64,000 nucleotides of DNA from Leisingera thetidis (GTDB lineage: Bacteria > Pseudomonadota > Alphaproteobacteria > Rhodobacterales > Rhodobacteraceae), in assembly GCF_025857195.1 (NCBI RefSeq), contig NZ_CP109787.1, positions 1,739,501 through 1,803,500 of the forward strand, written 5' to 3'. The position numbers and the translations under genes were made by a program. Shown here piece by piece: positions 36,794 to 44,745 of the stretch. Each line of letters opens with the position of its first letter. Positions within the stretch are counted from its first letter, which is position 1. The notes below the pieces were generated by a model. The model saw only the letters and a program-made list of their open reading frames with translations. It did no database searches and was not told the DNA's origin.

Positions 36794-39127
36794 TCAGAAC
36801 AGGTCCTGCCGGATCGGGTTCAGCGCAAAATGAACCTGCGCGGCCAGTTGCAGTTGGCTGATGGCGTCTTCCGGGACGATTGCAGGCAACCCTGCCTCCC
36901 GGGCCCAATTGGCCAGCTGTTTGCGGGACTCGGGGCCGAACTGGCCGTCAATGGCAATCCCCGATCCAAGCTGGCGCAGGACGTATTGGGTGCCGGCAGA
37001 AACGTCCGTTTCAGCCATGCCGGACAGCAGATCCCGTGCGGCGGCGCGTGCGTCGGGATCATTCAGCGCCATCGCCTTGCCTGCCCTGGCGGCAGCGGCA
37101 TGAACCGGGATGCGGTCTGAAAGCTGGTTCAGCGCGACCCAGGCGCCATTGGCACCGCCCCAGGCGTCGCCGCGCGATAGCCCCATATCATACCATTCCA
37201 GCGCTTCGGCAGCGTCACTGCCGGGCAGATCTCCATTCATGATCATCCGACCGATCTCGCCCGGAGCATGGGGGTGGCCCAGCTGGGCGGCTTCGGCGAA
37301 CAGCGCGCGGGCTTTTTCCTTGTCCACGGGCTGGCCCGCTCCGCCATCACGGTAGACATAGCCCAGGTTGGCGGTGCCGTAGATATCGCCGCGTCCGGCA
37401 GAGGCTTCGAGATAGGACAGCCCGCGTTCCGGCTGCGCCAGCTCATCGCCGCTCCACAGGAAGAACACGCCCAGTTCGTTCATCGAATAGGTATGCCCAA
37501 GCTCCACCGCCCGGCTGAGCAGGTCAAAACCGCGCTGTTTTTCCTCGGCGGTGCTGCTTTTGCGCAAAAGCCGTTTGCCGCGGGCGTGCATCGAGAAGGG
37601 GTCGCCTGCCTCGATCCCCTTGTCCCAGAGGGCAAAGGCCTTTCCCGGGTCGTAGGGGATGGGCACGGTCTCGCGATCGACATTCGGGGTGATATGCAGA
37701 TAGGCCACGGCATTATAGGCGCGGGTATGGTTCAGTTCCGCAGCTTTCCCAAAGGCTTCGTAGGCTTCGATCAGGCGGCCCTGGCCCTGCAGAGCCCGGC
37801 CCAGCTGGTAGTGCAGCCGGCCGATATCCGGCGCGGTCTGCACCGCCTCGCGGCAGGCGGCCTCAGCCGCTTTGAGATTGATCTCATTGGGATAACGGTA
37901 AAGGCCGACCCCTTGCGGATCCAGCAGATCTCCGGCTTCCAGATCGCATTGACGGGCAATCATTTCGAGGTTCACTGTGACATTCCGCACGGTCCCGGCC
38001 TGCGCCAGGCGCAGCACCATGCGGTCCTTGCGCACCTGGCCGCCGTCTTTGCGGGCCGGCAGTTCCGCCAGCTTGGGCGCGTAGCTGAGGCTGAGTGCGC
38101 TGCCGTCACCCGATTGCAGCGAGGTGACACCTGCCGCGGGCGTTTCGACAATCGTCACCGTCGTGCCTGCGCGGACATAGGGGCTGATCTCCGGCGCCAG
38201 TTCCAGCGAGCGGCCTAGCGGCACCTTGACCGACAGCTCGGCAGGCAGTTGATCCAGGCTGACCAGGGTGGTTTCCGTCTCTGCCTTGGCAACGTTCAGG
38301 GACCGCTCTGCCGGACGCAGGTAGATCTTTTGCATCAGCGTCGAGCTTTCCCAGGGCACCTGGGTGTTGCCGGTCGCGCTGTAGACGTCGCCGCGGATGG
38401 CAGCGAGAACGGTCATCGCGTCCTCGTCGGGCCGGTCCGGAAAATGCCGCACAACCGAGGCGGTGTAGGGGCTGTTGCTGCCCGGCTCGCCATCCAGAGC
38501 AGTGGCGCCGGGCGAGGTGGAGAAGGCGACCAGCGTGTTGAGGGGCGGGCGGAACACGTCGAACCCTTCGCGCGCCTCATAAAGCTGGGCACCGACTTCG
38601 GCATTGAGCCTGGCGTCGGGCACCGGGTTGTCGCGGCAGGAATCCAGCATCAGGATCTGGCTGCCCGCCTTGCCGCCAAGAATGGCCGACACCCGGTCAA
38701 GGGTGACTGACTGGAACGGCAGGTCGTGAATGCCCGACAGTTCCGCGTCGCTGGTCAGCAGGTAGTTGCGCCGCCCCAGCTGGATGCCGTGGCCGGCGTA
38801 ATAGAAGAACACCTGGCTGCCGTCGCGGATATTGAGGGCAGCCTGTCGCAGCAGCGCCTCAAACCCGCGCTTGTCCAGGTCATAGCCTTCATAAACCGTA
38901 TAGCCGAAGGACTTGAGCATCGCCGCCATTGCCTCGGCATCCTGGCGGGTGTTGGTCAGGTCGGTGACATGGTCGTAATCCTGGATGCCGATCACGATGG
39001 CGGTTTCCGGGGCAGTGCCCCGTTCACTGGTTTCATAGGCCGCAAGTGCGGCGTTTGCAGGAAGCAGGGCTGCACTGGCCAGAAGTGCTGCCGCAAGCGA
39101 GGTGCAGGAAGATTGCAGGGGTTTCAT
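36794..39127 (-). CDS. Periplasmic caspase-like (C14) protein with Sel1-like repeats
   Basis: This 777-residue protein has a signal peptide (MKPLQSSCTSLAAALLASAALLPANAALA), then a caspase-like C14 domain (about 40-270). His113 (FFYYAGHG) and Cys164 (LMLDSCRDNP) form the catalytic dyad. A beta-rich middle follows (about 285-400), then TPR/Sel1-like repeats (about 420-700) and a C-terminal segment near 725 (GIAIDGQFGPESRKQLANW) that looks like a peptidoglycan-binding fold. Metacaspase-like proteins cleave after Arg or Lys, but the substrate is unknown. ATG 39127 lies 14 bp after the Gly-rich lipoprotein stop, so they are probably one operon. Confidence 0.87.
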   Translation of the reverse strand: MKPLQSSCTSLAAALLASAALLPANAALAAYETSERGTAPETAIVIGIQDYDHVTDLTNTRQDAEAMAAMLKSFGYTVYEGYDLDKRGFEALLRQAALNIRDGSQVFFYYAGHGIQLGRRNYLLTSDAELSGIHDLPFQSVTLDRVSAILGGKAGSQILMLDSCRDNPVPDARLNAEVGAQLYEAREGFDVFRPPLNTLVAFSTSPGATALDGEPGSNSPYTASVVRHFPDRPDEDAMTVLAAIRGDVYSATGNTQVPWESSTLMQKIYLRPAERSLNVAKAETETTLVSLDQLPAELSVKVPLGRSLELAPEISPYVRAGTTVTIVETPAAGVTSLQSGDGSALSLSYAPKLAELPARKDGGQVRKDRMVLRLAQAGTVRNVTVNLEMIARQCDLEAGDLLDPQGVGLYRYPNEINLKAAEAACREAVQTAPDIGRLHYQLGRALQGQGRLIEAYEAFGKAAELNHTRAYNAVAYLHITPNVDRETVPIPYDPGKAFALWDKGIEAGDPFSMHARGKRLLRKSSTAEEKQRGFDLLSRAVELGHTYSMNELGVFFLWSGDELAQPERGLSYLEASAGRGDIYGTANLGYVYRDGGAGQPVDKEKARALFAEAAQLGHPHAPGEIGRMIMNGDLPGSDAAEALEWYDMGLSRGDAWGGANGAWVALNQLSDRIPVHAAAARAGKAMALNDPDARAAARDLLSGMAETDVSAGTQYVLRQLGSGIAIDGQFGPESRKQLANWAREAGLPAIVPEDAISQLQLAAQVHFALNPIRQDLF

Positions 39128-39141
39128 TTGATTGCCTGGGC

Positions 39142-39438
39142 TTAACCCCAGCCTCCGCCGCCACCGGACCCGCCGCCGCCGCCAGATCCACCGCCGCCAC
39201 CGCCAGATCCACCGCCGCCGCCGCCGGATCCACCGCCGCCGCCCTGGCTGGCAGGCTCAGGCGCTTCTTCCGCCGGAATGACCGGAGCCCGGGTGGCGGT
39301 TACAGGAGCTGGCGCCCGGTAGGTCGCAGAAGCTGGTGCGGGGGCCGCGGCGGGCGGGGGGGCAATGGGGGCCACCGGCTCGCAGGCTGCTGTCACAGCG
39401 GCAAGAGGCAGCGCGGCAAACAGGAAGTGTATCCGCAT
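39142..39438 (-). CDS. Small lipoprotein with a Gly/Ser tail
   Basis: This 98-residue protein has a lipoprotein signal peptide with a lipobox ending TAAC (Cys at about residue 19), then a Pro/Ala-rich spacer ([18 protein letters not shown]) and a tail of 27 Gly and 4 Ser in units such as GGGGGGS, ending WG. The ATG at 39438 has AAAGG upstream. The tail looks like a flexible linker or display arm rather than a folded domain. It sits just before the caspase-like gene and shares its strand, so a joint role in the periplasm is likely but unproven. Confidence 0.75.
   Translation of the reverse strand: MRIHFLFAALPLAAVTAACEPVAPIAPPPAAAPAPASATYRAPAPVTATRAPVIPAEEAPEPASQGGGGGSGGGGGGSGGGGGGSGGGGGSGGGGGWG
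39151..39243 (-). repeat. Tandem GGC/GGT-rich units encoding the Gly/Ser tail
   Basis: A 93-bp tract (31 codons) consists mostly of 18- to 21-bp units with a Ser codon at the end of each. Codon choice varies between units (GGT GGA TCC versus GGT GGA TCT), so it is not a recent exact duplication, but it could change length by slippage. Confidence 0.8.
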
Positions 39439-39568
39439 CGGGTACCTTTCTCTTTGGAGAATACTGATCAACAAACAATCCGGTAACCAGCTTACTTGAT
39501 CCGGCGCCGCAAATCAAAGCCAACCCGCCGCAAAACGGGCGGCAGCGGGGCCGGAACCGGCCAATGGC

Positions 39569-40036
39569 TCAGCCGCCGGTGCGGATGCTGATGCTGCCAT
39601 CCCGGTTGCGCTGCGCGCAGGAGGCTTCGGTCAACGGCTCCAGATACGGACCCGCGGGAGCCGAAGCGCTGCGCTGCGTGCAGCGTTTCAGGGTGATCTG
39701 CTGATAGCCCTTGGCGGCCATGCAGGACTTTTCCAGACGCTGGCGCAGCGGCTTGTTCACGTCCACCGTGTAGATGCTGCCGTCCACCCAATAGCCGGGG
39801 CGGTAATAGCAACCGCCGCTGTGGCAGACTTTGCGCCCGGGGTAGAAGATTGGCGGATTCTGGCGGATTTCATTGGCGACCGGCGCGTCTTTCAAGGCCG
39901 CCGCCTGGCAGCCGAGCTCGTCGGTTTGCAGGCGGGCGGTCTCGGTTCCCGGTTTGTAGTAGACCGGAAGCGGCCCGCAGGCTGCCGCGCCGAGCAGCAG
40001 CAGGGATCCGCAAAGGAACTTCAGCGGCTTGAACAT
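39569..40036 (-). CDS. Putative lipoprotein
   Basis: This 155-residue protein begins MFKPLKFLCGSLLLLGAAAC, a lipoprotein signal with Cys20 as the acylated residue. The mature part has several Cys residues, a YYKPGTETARLQTDELGCQAAA segment and the repeat-like PGRKVCHSGGCYYRPGYW. It resembles small Cys-containing lipoproteins of Rhodobacteraceae, but I do not recognise a named family. ATG 40036 has no strong ribosome binding site. It is followed on the same strand by the Gly-tail lipoprotein after 130 bp, so it may head that cluster. Confidence 0.68.
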   Translation of the reverse strand: MFKPLKFLCGSLLLLGAAACGPLPVYYKPGTETARLQTDELGCQAAALKDAPVANEIRQNPPIFYPGRKVCHSGGCYYRPGYWVDGSIYTVDVNKPLRQRLEKSCMAAKGYQQITLKRCTQRSASAPAGPYLEPLTEASCAQRNRDGSISIRTGG

Positions 40037-40149
40037 GAGGCAAGAATGGCTGCAATCAGAGCATGTTACAATTAAATTGACCGTGAAAGCGGCTTCTGTC
40101 ATTCACGTCGGGCGAAACTCTGCCCGAAATTCCGCCAAGGGATGCGCAA

Positions 40150-41526
40150 ATGAAGGTCATTATCTGCGGTGCGGGCCAGGTCGGCTGGCAGATCGCCCGG
40201 CACCTGTCCGGCGAGCACAATGATGTCACCGTTGTTGACAACAACCCGGAGCTGGTGCGGCGGGCCACCGATACGCTGGACGTGCAGGGGATCCACGGCT
40301 TTGCCTCTTATCCGGATGTGCTGGAGCGGGCCGGGGCGCGGGATGCCGACATGATCATCGCTGCCACCCATTCGGACGAGGTCAACATGGTGACCTGCCA
40401 GGTGGCGCATTCGGTGTTCAAGATCCAGCGCAAGATTGCCCGCCTGCGGGCCAAGAGCTATCTGACCGCGATCTATTCCGACCTTTATCAGCGCGAGCAT
40501 CTGCCGATCGACGTGGTGATCAGCCCGGAACGCGAAGTGGCTGCGGCAGCGATGCAGCGGCTTTCGGCCCCGGCAGCGTTTGACACCGAAACCTTCATGG
40601 GCGGGCAGGCGCAGCTGCTGGGGATCCAGATCGACGAACATTGCCCGGTGGTGAATACGCCGCTGCGTCAGCTGACCGACCTGTTCTCCACCCTGCGGGC
40701 CATCGTGGTCGGGGTGCGCCGCGAAGGCACGCTGTTCGCGCCTGAGCCGGGTGACCAGCTGTTTGTGGGCGACAGCTGCTATGTGTTCAGCCATTCCGAT
40801 GACGTGCCCCGCACAATCGAAGTTTTCGGCAAGAAGGAAAAGCGCCAGGACCGGGTGGTTGTGGTCGGCGGCGGCAATGTCGGGCTGGAAGTGGCCAAGG
40901 CGCTGGAGGCCGGTACCGGGCGGATCCGCGCCAAGATGATCGAGCGCGACCGCAAATGCGCCGAGCGCGCGGCCGAGGAACTGGAGCGCACGATCGTGCT
41001 GCACGGCGACGGTCTGGACCGGGCGCTGATGATCGAGGCGGGCATCGACAAGGCCGATGCCATGCTGGCGGTGACGGATGATGATAAGACCAACATGCTG
41101 GCCGCAGTGCGCGCCAAGGCCGAAGGCTGCCCGCTGGCGATTGCGCTGATCAATGACCCGACACTGGTGCCGCTGCTGCCGCACCTGGGGATCGATGCCT
41201 ACATCAATCCGCGGTCCACCACGGTCAGCTCTATCCTGCGCCACATCCGCTATGGCCGGGTGCGGCAGGTCTACTCATTGGGCGATGCCGAGGCAGAGAT
41301 GATCGAGGCCGAGGTGCTGTCGACCTCGCCGATTGCCGGCCAGATGATCCGGGAAACGGATTTCCCCGAAGGCGTGCTGGTCGGCGGGGTGCTGAAAAAC
41401 GGCGAAATGCTGCGCCCCTCGGGCCATATGCGGATTGAGGAGGGCGACGTGATCGCGCTTTTTGCTGTGGCCGCAGATGTGCCGGAGGTCGAGCGCCTGC
41501 TGCAGGTGTCGATCGACTATTTCTAA
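40150..41526 (+). CDS. trkA: Trk potassium uptake regulator TrkA
   Basis: This 458-residue protein has two RCK units. The first has an NAD-binding fold at MKVIICGAGQVGWQIARHL and the second at VVVVGGGNVGLEVAKAL (about 237-253), each followed by a TrkA-C domain. It gates TrkH by binding NAD(H) or ATP/ADP on the cytoplasmic face. AAGGG precedes the ATG. trkH starts 1 bp after its stop, so they form one operon. Confidence 0.97.
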   Translation: MKVIICGAGQVGWQIARHLSGEHNDVTVVDNNPELVRRATDTLDVQGIHGFASYPDVLERAGARDADMIIAATHSDEVNMVTCQVAHSVFKIQRKIARLRAKSYLTAIYSDLYQREHLPIDVVISPEREVAAAAMQRLSAPAAFDTETFMGGQAQLLGIQIDEHCPVVNTPLRQLTDLFSTLRAIVVGVRREGTLFAPEPGDQLFVGDSCYVFSHSDDVPRTIEVFGKKEKRQDRVVVVGGGNVGLEVAKALEAGTGRIRAKMIERDRKCAERAAEELERTIVLHGDGLDRALMIEAGIDKADAMLAVTDDDKTNMLAAVRAKAEGCPLAIALINDPTLVPLLPHLGIDAYINPRSTTVSSILRHIRYGRVRQVYSLGDAEAEMIEAEVLSTSPIAGQMIRETDFPEGVLVGGVLKNGEMLRPSGHMRIEEGDVIALFAVAADVPEVERLLQVSIDYF

Positions 41527-41527
41527 G

Positions 41528-43063
41528 ATGCGCCGCGTGGTCAAAGCCCCCCTTGGCGTGCTGCGCCTGCCATTGTTCCTGCTGATCTGGGGCATCGGTT
41601 CGCTGGCGATGTGGGTGCCGGCCATCCATGCGCTGGTGCTGGACGATCACCACACCTCGCAAAGTTTCTTTTATTCCGGTGTCGCCGGGCTGATGCTGGT
41701 GGTGCTGATCGGCCTGTCGATGGGCAACCGGGTGCCGCGCTACGGGATGCCGGGGCAGCTGCTTTCCCTGTTGGCAACCTTCACCGTGCTGCCGCTGTTT
41801 CTGGCGGTGCCGGTGCAGGACGCTTTGGTCAGCACCCGGTATTTGAATGCCTATTTCGACATGGTCAGCGCGATCACAACCACCGGTGCCGACATCTGGG
41901 GCGACCCGGCGCGGCTGCCGCCAAGCGTGCATCTGTGGCGGGCCATTGTCGGCTGGCTGGGCGGGCTGCTGATGTGGGTTGCCGCCTCGGCCGTGCTGGC
42001 GCCGATGTCGCTGGGCGGTTTCGAGGTCACCGCCAAAGGCGAACCCGGCGGCGGCACGGCAGCGCCGGCACATATGGAAAAAGCCGATCCCCGCCGCCAG
42101 CTGGTGGAAGTCACCCGAACGCTGGCGCCGGTTTACGCGGGGCTGACCTTGGTGCTGTGGCTTTTGCTGATGATCACCGGCGAGCAGGCGCTGGCGGGGC
42201 TCAGCCACGCCATGTCGGTGATGGCAACCTCGGGCATTTCCGCAACCGGCGGGGTGGAATATGCCTCCAGCGGCATTGCCGGTGAGATGGTGATGTTCCT
42301 GTTCATGTTCTTTGCGCTGTCCCGGCTGACCTTTTCCAGCGACACGGTGACCGCGGGGCAGGGGCGCCTGGACAAGGATCCGGAATTCCGCACCGGGCTG
42401 CTGATCGTCTTCGGGGTGCCGCTGCTGCTGTTTTTGCGCCATTGGGTTGCCGCCTACGAGGTCAATGCGGGCGAGGATTTTCTGCTTGCGCTGAAGGCGT
42501 TGTGGGGCACCGTGTTCACAGTGATGTCCTTTCTGTCGACCACCGGCTTTGAGAGCGTTCACTGGGAGGCTGCACAGGCCTGGTCGGGACTTGAAACCCC
42601 GGGGATGATCCTGCTGGGGCTGGCAGTGTTCGGCGGCGGTGTGGCCACCACCGCGGGCGGGGTGAAACTTCTGCGCGTCTATGCGCTGTATCTCAACGGG
42701 CTGCGCGAGATGGAGCGGCTGGTGCATCCCCATTCGGTCAGCGGCGGCGGCGACCGCACCAAGCGGCTGCAGAAGAACGGTGCCTTTGTGGCCTGGGTGT
42801 TCTTCATGCTGTTTGCCCTGTCCCTGGCGCTGGTCAGCACCGCGCTGGCGGCGGTCGGCACTGATTTCGAGCAGTCGCTTGTCCTGGCGGTGGCCTCGCT
42901 GGCCACCACCGGGCCGCTGACCGAAAGCGCCAGCAGCACACCGATCGTGCTGAATCAGCTGGCGGCGCCGGCCAAACTGATCCTGTGCATCGCCATGGTG
43001 CTGGGGCGGCTGGAAACCCTGGCCTTCATCGCGCTGCTGTCGCCCAACCTCTGGCGCAGCTGA
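41528..43063 (+). CDS. trkH: Trk potassium uptake channel TrkH
   Basis: This 511-residue membrane protein has about ten hydrophobic segments and the four pore-loop repeats of TrkH/KtrB (for example ITTTGADI, MATSGISATGG, LSTTGFES and ATTGPLTES). It takes up K+ under TrkA control. ATG 41528 is 1 bp past the trkA stop; the frame that starts further upstream lies inside trkA. The 121-bp gap before hfq likely holds the hfq promoter. Confidence 0.95.
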   Translation: MRRVVKAPLGVLRLPLFLLIWGIGSLAMWVPAIHALVLDDHHTSQSFFYSGVAGLMLVVLIGLSMGNRVPRYGMPGQLLSLLATFTVLPLFLAVPVQDALVSTRYLNAYFDMVSAITTTGADIWGDPARLPPSVHLWRAIVGWLGGLLMWVAASAVLAPMSLGGFEVTAKGEPGGGTAAPAHMEKADPRRQLVEVTRTLAPVYAGLTLVLWLLLMITGEQALAGLSHAMSVMATSGISATGGVEYASSGIAGEMVMFLFMFFALSRLTFSSDTVTAGQGRLDKDPEFRTGLLIVFGVPLLLFLRHWVAAYEVNAGEDFLLALKALWGTVFTVMSFLSTTGFESVHWEAAQAWSGLETPGMILLGLAVFGGGVATTAGGVKLLRVYALYLNGLREMERLVHPHSVSGGGDRTKRLQKNGAFVAWVFFMLFALSLALVSTALAAVGTDFEQSLVLAVASLATTGPLTESASSTPIVLNQLAAPAKLILCIAMVLGRLETLAFIALLSPNLWRS

Positions 43064-43184
43064 CTGCCCTTGCTGGTAAAAAGTGTTTTTCAGCTGGAAA
43101 CTTGTTTTTTCTCCGTCCATACTGGTCTTTAACGTGCGTGCTGGTCCGCAGCGCGTGGCAAGAACAAAGGCGAGATAATAAAAA

Positions 43185-43424
43185 ATGGCTTCGGACAGAC
43201 AGAATCTTCAGGATGCCTTCCTGAATCACGTTCGCAAAACCAAGGTTCCGGTTACAATCTTTCTGATCAACGGGGTCAAACTGCAGGGTGTGATCACCTG
43301 GTTCGACAATTTCTGCGTGCTGCTGCGCCGCGACGGACAGTCGCAGCTGGTCTACAAACACGCGATTTCGACCATCATGCCGGCCCAGCCGATCAGTCTC
43401 TATGAGGGTGAAGACTCCAATTGA
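43185..43424 (+). CDS. hfq: RNA chaperone Hfq
   Basis: This 79-residue protein has the Sm1 motif ([31 protein letters not shown]) and Sm2 motif ([12 protein letters not shown]). It forms a hexamer that pairs small RNAs with mRNAs. The tail is short ([14 protein letters not shown]), typical of alphaproteobacteria. Its stop overlaps the hflX start (TGATG), as in many bacteria. Confidence 0.97.
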   Translation: MASDRQNLQDAFLNHVRKTKVPVTIFLINGVKLQGVITWFDNFCVLLRRDGQSQLVYKHAISTIMPAQPISLYEGEDSN

Positions 43425-44695
43425 TGGAGCATGACAGGAAGCAGACCCGCGCCTGGGTCCTGCATCCGGAAATCAAATCCGACAGCGGGCGCCGCGACGC
43501 AGCCCCCGCGCTTGAGGAGGCCGTTGCGCTGGCAGCGGCTTTGCCCGATCTTGACGTGATCGGCTCCAACGTGGTGCGGCTGCCCAAGGCGCATGCGGGG
43601 ATGCTGTTCGGCTCCGGCAAGATCGAGGAGCTGGCGGGCGTCCTGAAGGCGAATGAGATCGAACTGGTCCTGATCGACGGGCCGGTGTCCCCGGTGCAGC
43701 AGCGCAATCTGGAAAAGGCCTGGAAGGTCAAGATCCTCGACCGGACCGGGCTGATCCTTGAGATTTTCTCGGACCGGGCGGCGACCCGCGAAGGCGTGCT
43801 GCAGGTCGAAATGGCGGCGCTCAGCTATCAGCGGACCCGGCTGGTGCGGGCCTGGACCCACCTGGAGCGCCAGCGCGGCGGCCTGGGATTTGTCGGCGGA
43901 CCCGGCGAAACCCAGATCGAGGCCGACCGCCGCGCCATCGACGACCAGTTGGTGCGGCTGCGCCGCCAGCTCGACAAGGTGGTGAAGACACGGACGCTGC
44001 ACCGCGCCTCGCGCGCCAAGGTGCCGTATCCGATTGTGGCGCTGGTGGGCTACACCAACGCCGGCAAGTCCACCCTGTTCAACCGGCTGACCGGGGCCGA
44101 GGTGATGGCCAAGGACATGCTCTTTGCCACCCTGGACCCGACCATGCGCCGGGTCGAGCTGCCGGACGGTCCAGAGATTATCCTGTCCGACACGGTGGGA
44201 TTCATCTCGGATCTGCCGACCGAGCTGGTGGCCGCTTTCCGGGCGACGCTGGAAGAGGTGCTGGCGGCGGATGTGATCCTGCATGTACGCGACATCAGCC
44301 ATGAGGAGAGCGAGCAGCAGGCCAAGGATGTGGAGGCGATCCTGGCCTCGCTGGGGGTGGATGGAAACCGCGTCCGGATCGAGGTCTGGAACAAGCTCGA
44401 CCAGCTGCCGCAGGAAGAGGCCGAGGCCCGACGCCAGCGTGCCGGGCGCGAGGACGGCATTCATGCGATTTCGGCGCTGAGCGGTGAAGGGCTGGAGCGG
44501 CTGCTGGCGGATATCGCCGAGAAGCTGCAGGGGGTGCGGCATGAGGAGTTGCTGAACCTCAGCTTTGCCCAGGGCAAGCAGCGCGCCTGGCTGTTCAAGG
44601 AAGACCTTGTGCAGAGTGAGGAACAGACCGAAACCGGGTTTGACATCACGGTGCTGTGGACTGACCGGCAGAAGGCCAAGTTCGAGAAACTGTGA
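43424..44695 (+). CDS. hflX: GTPase HflX
   Basis: This 423-residue protein has the HflX N-terminal domain, the linker with GGLGFVGGPGETQIEADRR and a G domain with G1 GYTNAGKST (about 209-217), G3 DTVGF and G4 NKLD. HflX rescues stalled ribosomes after heat stress. ATG 43424 overlaps the hfq stop by 1 bp (TGATG). A good terminator follows. Confidence 0.96.
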   Translation: MEHDRKQTRAWVLHPEIKSDSGRRDAAPALEEAVALAAALPDLDVIGSNVVRLPKAHAGMLFGSGKIEELAGVLKANEIELVLIDGPVSPVQQRNLEKAWKVKILDRTGLILEIFSDRAATREGVLQVEMAALSYQRTRLVRAWTHLERQRGGLGFVGGPGETQIEADRRAIDDQLVRLRRQLDKVVKTRTLHRASRAKVPYPIVALVGYTNAGKSTLFNRLTGAEVMAKDMLFATLDPTMRRVELPDGPEIILSDTVGFISDLPTELVAAFRATLEEVLAADVILHVRDISHEESEQQAKDVEAILASLGVDGNRVRIEVWNKLDQLPQEEAEARRQRAGREDGIHAISALSGEGLERLLADIAEKLQGVRHEELLNLSFAQGKQRAWLFKEDLVQSEEQTETGFDITVLWTDRQKAKFEKL

Positions 44696-44719
44696 GTTCC
44701 GGCAATTGGCACAAAAGGA

Positions 44720-44745
44720 AACGGGCGCAGATGCGCCCGTTTTTT
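44720..44745. terminator. Terminator shared by hflX and the penicillin acylase gene
   Basis: A perfect 9-bp stem (AACGGGCGC/GCGCCCGTT) with an AGAT loop is followed by a T-run on the + strand (44740-44745) and TTCCTTTTG on the other. The T-run reaches the last bases of the - strand acylase gene. Confidence 0.9.

Noticed and set aside
41231..43120. 629-residue frame opposite trkH
   Set aside because: Its product is Gln/His/Arg-rich and shows no family; the opposite strand encodes complete TrkA and TrkH.
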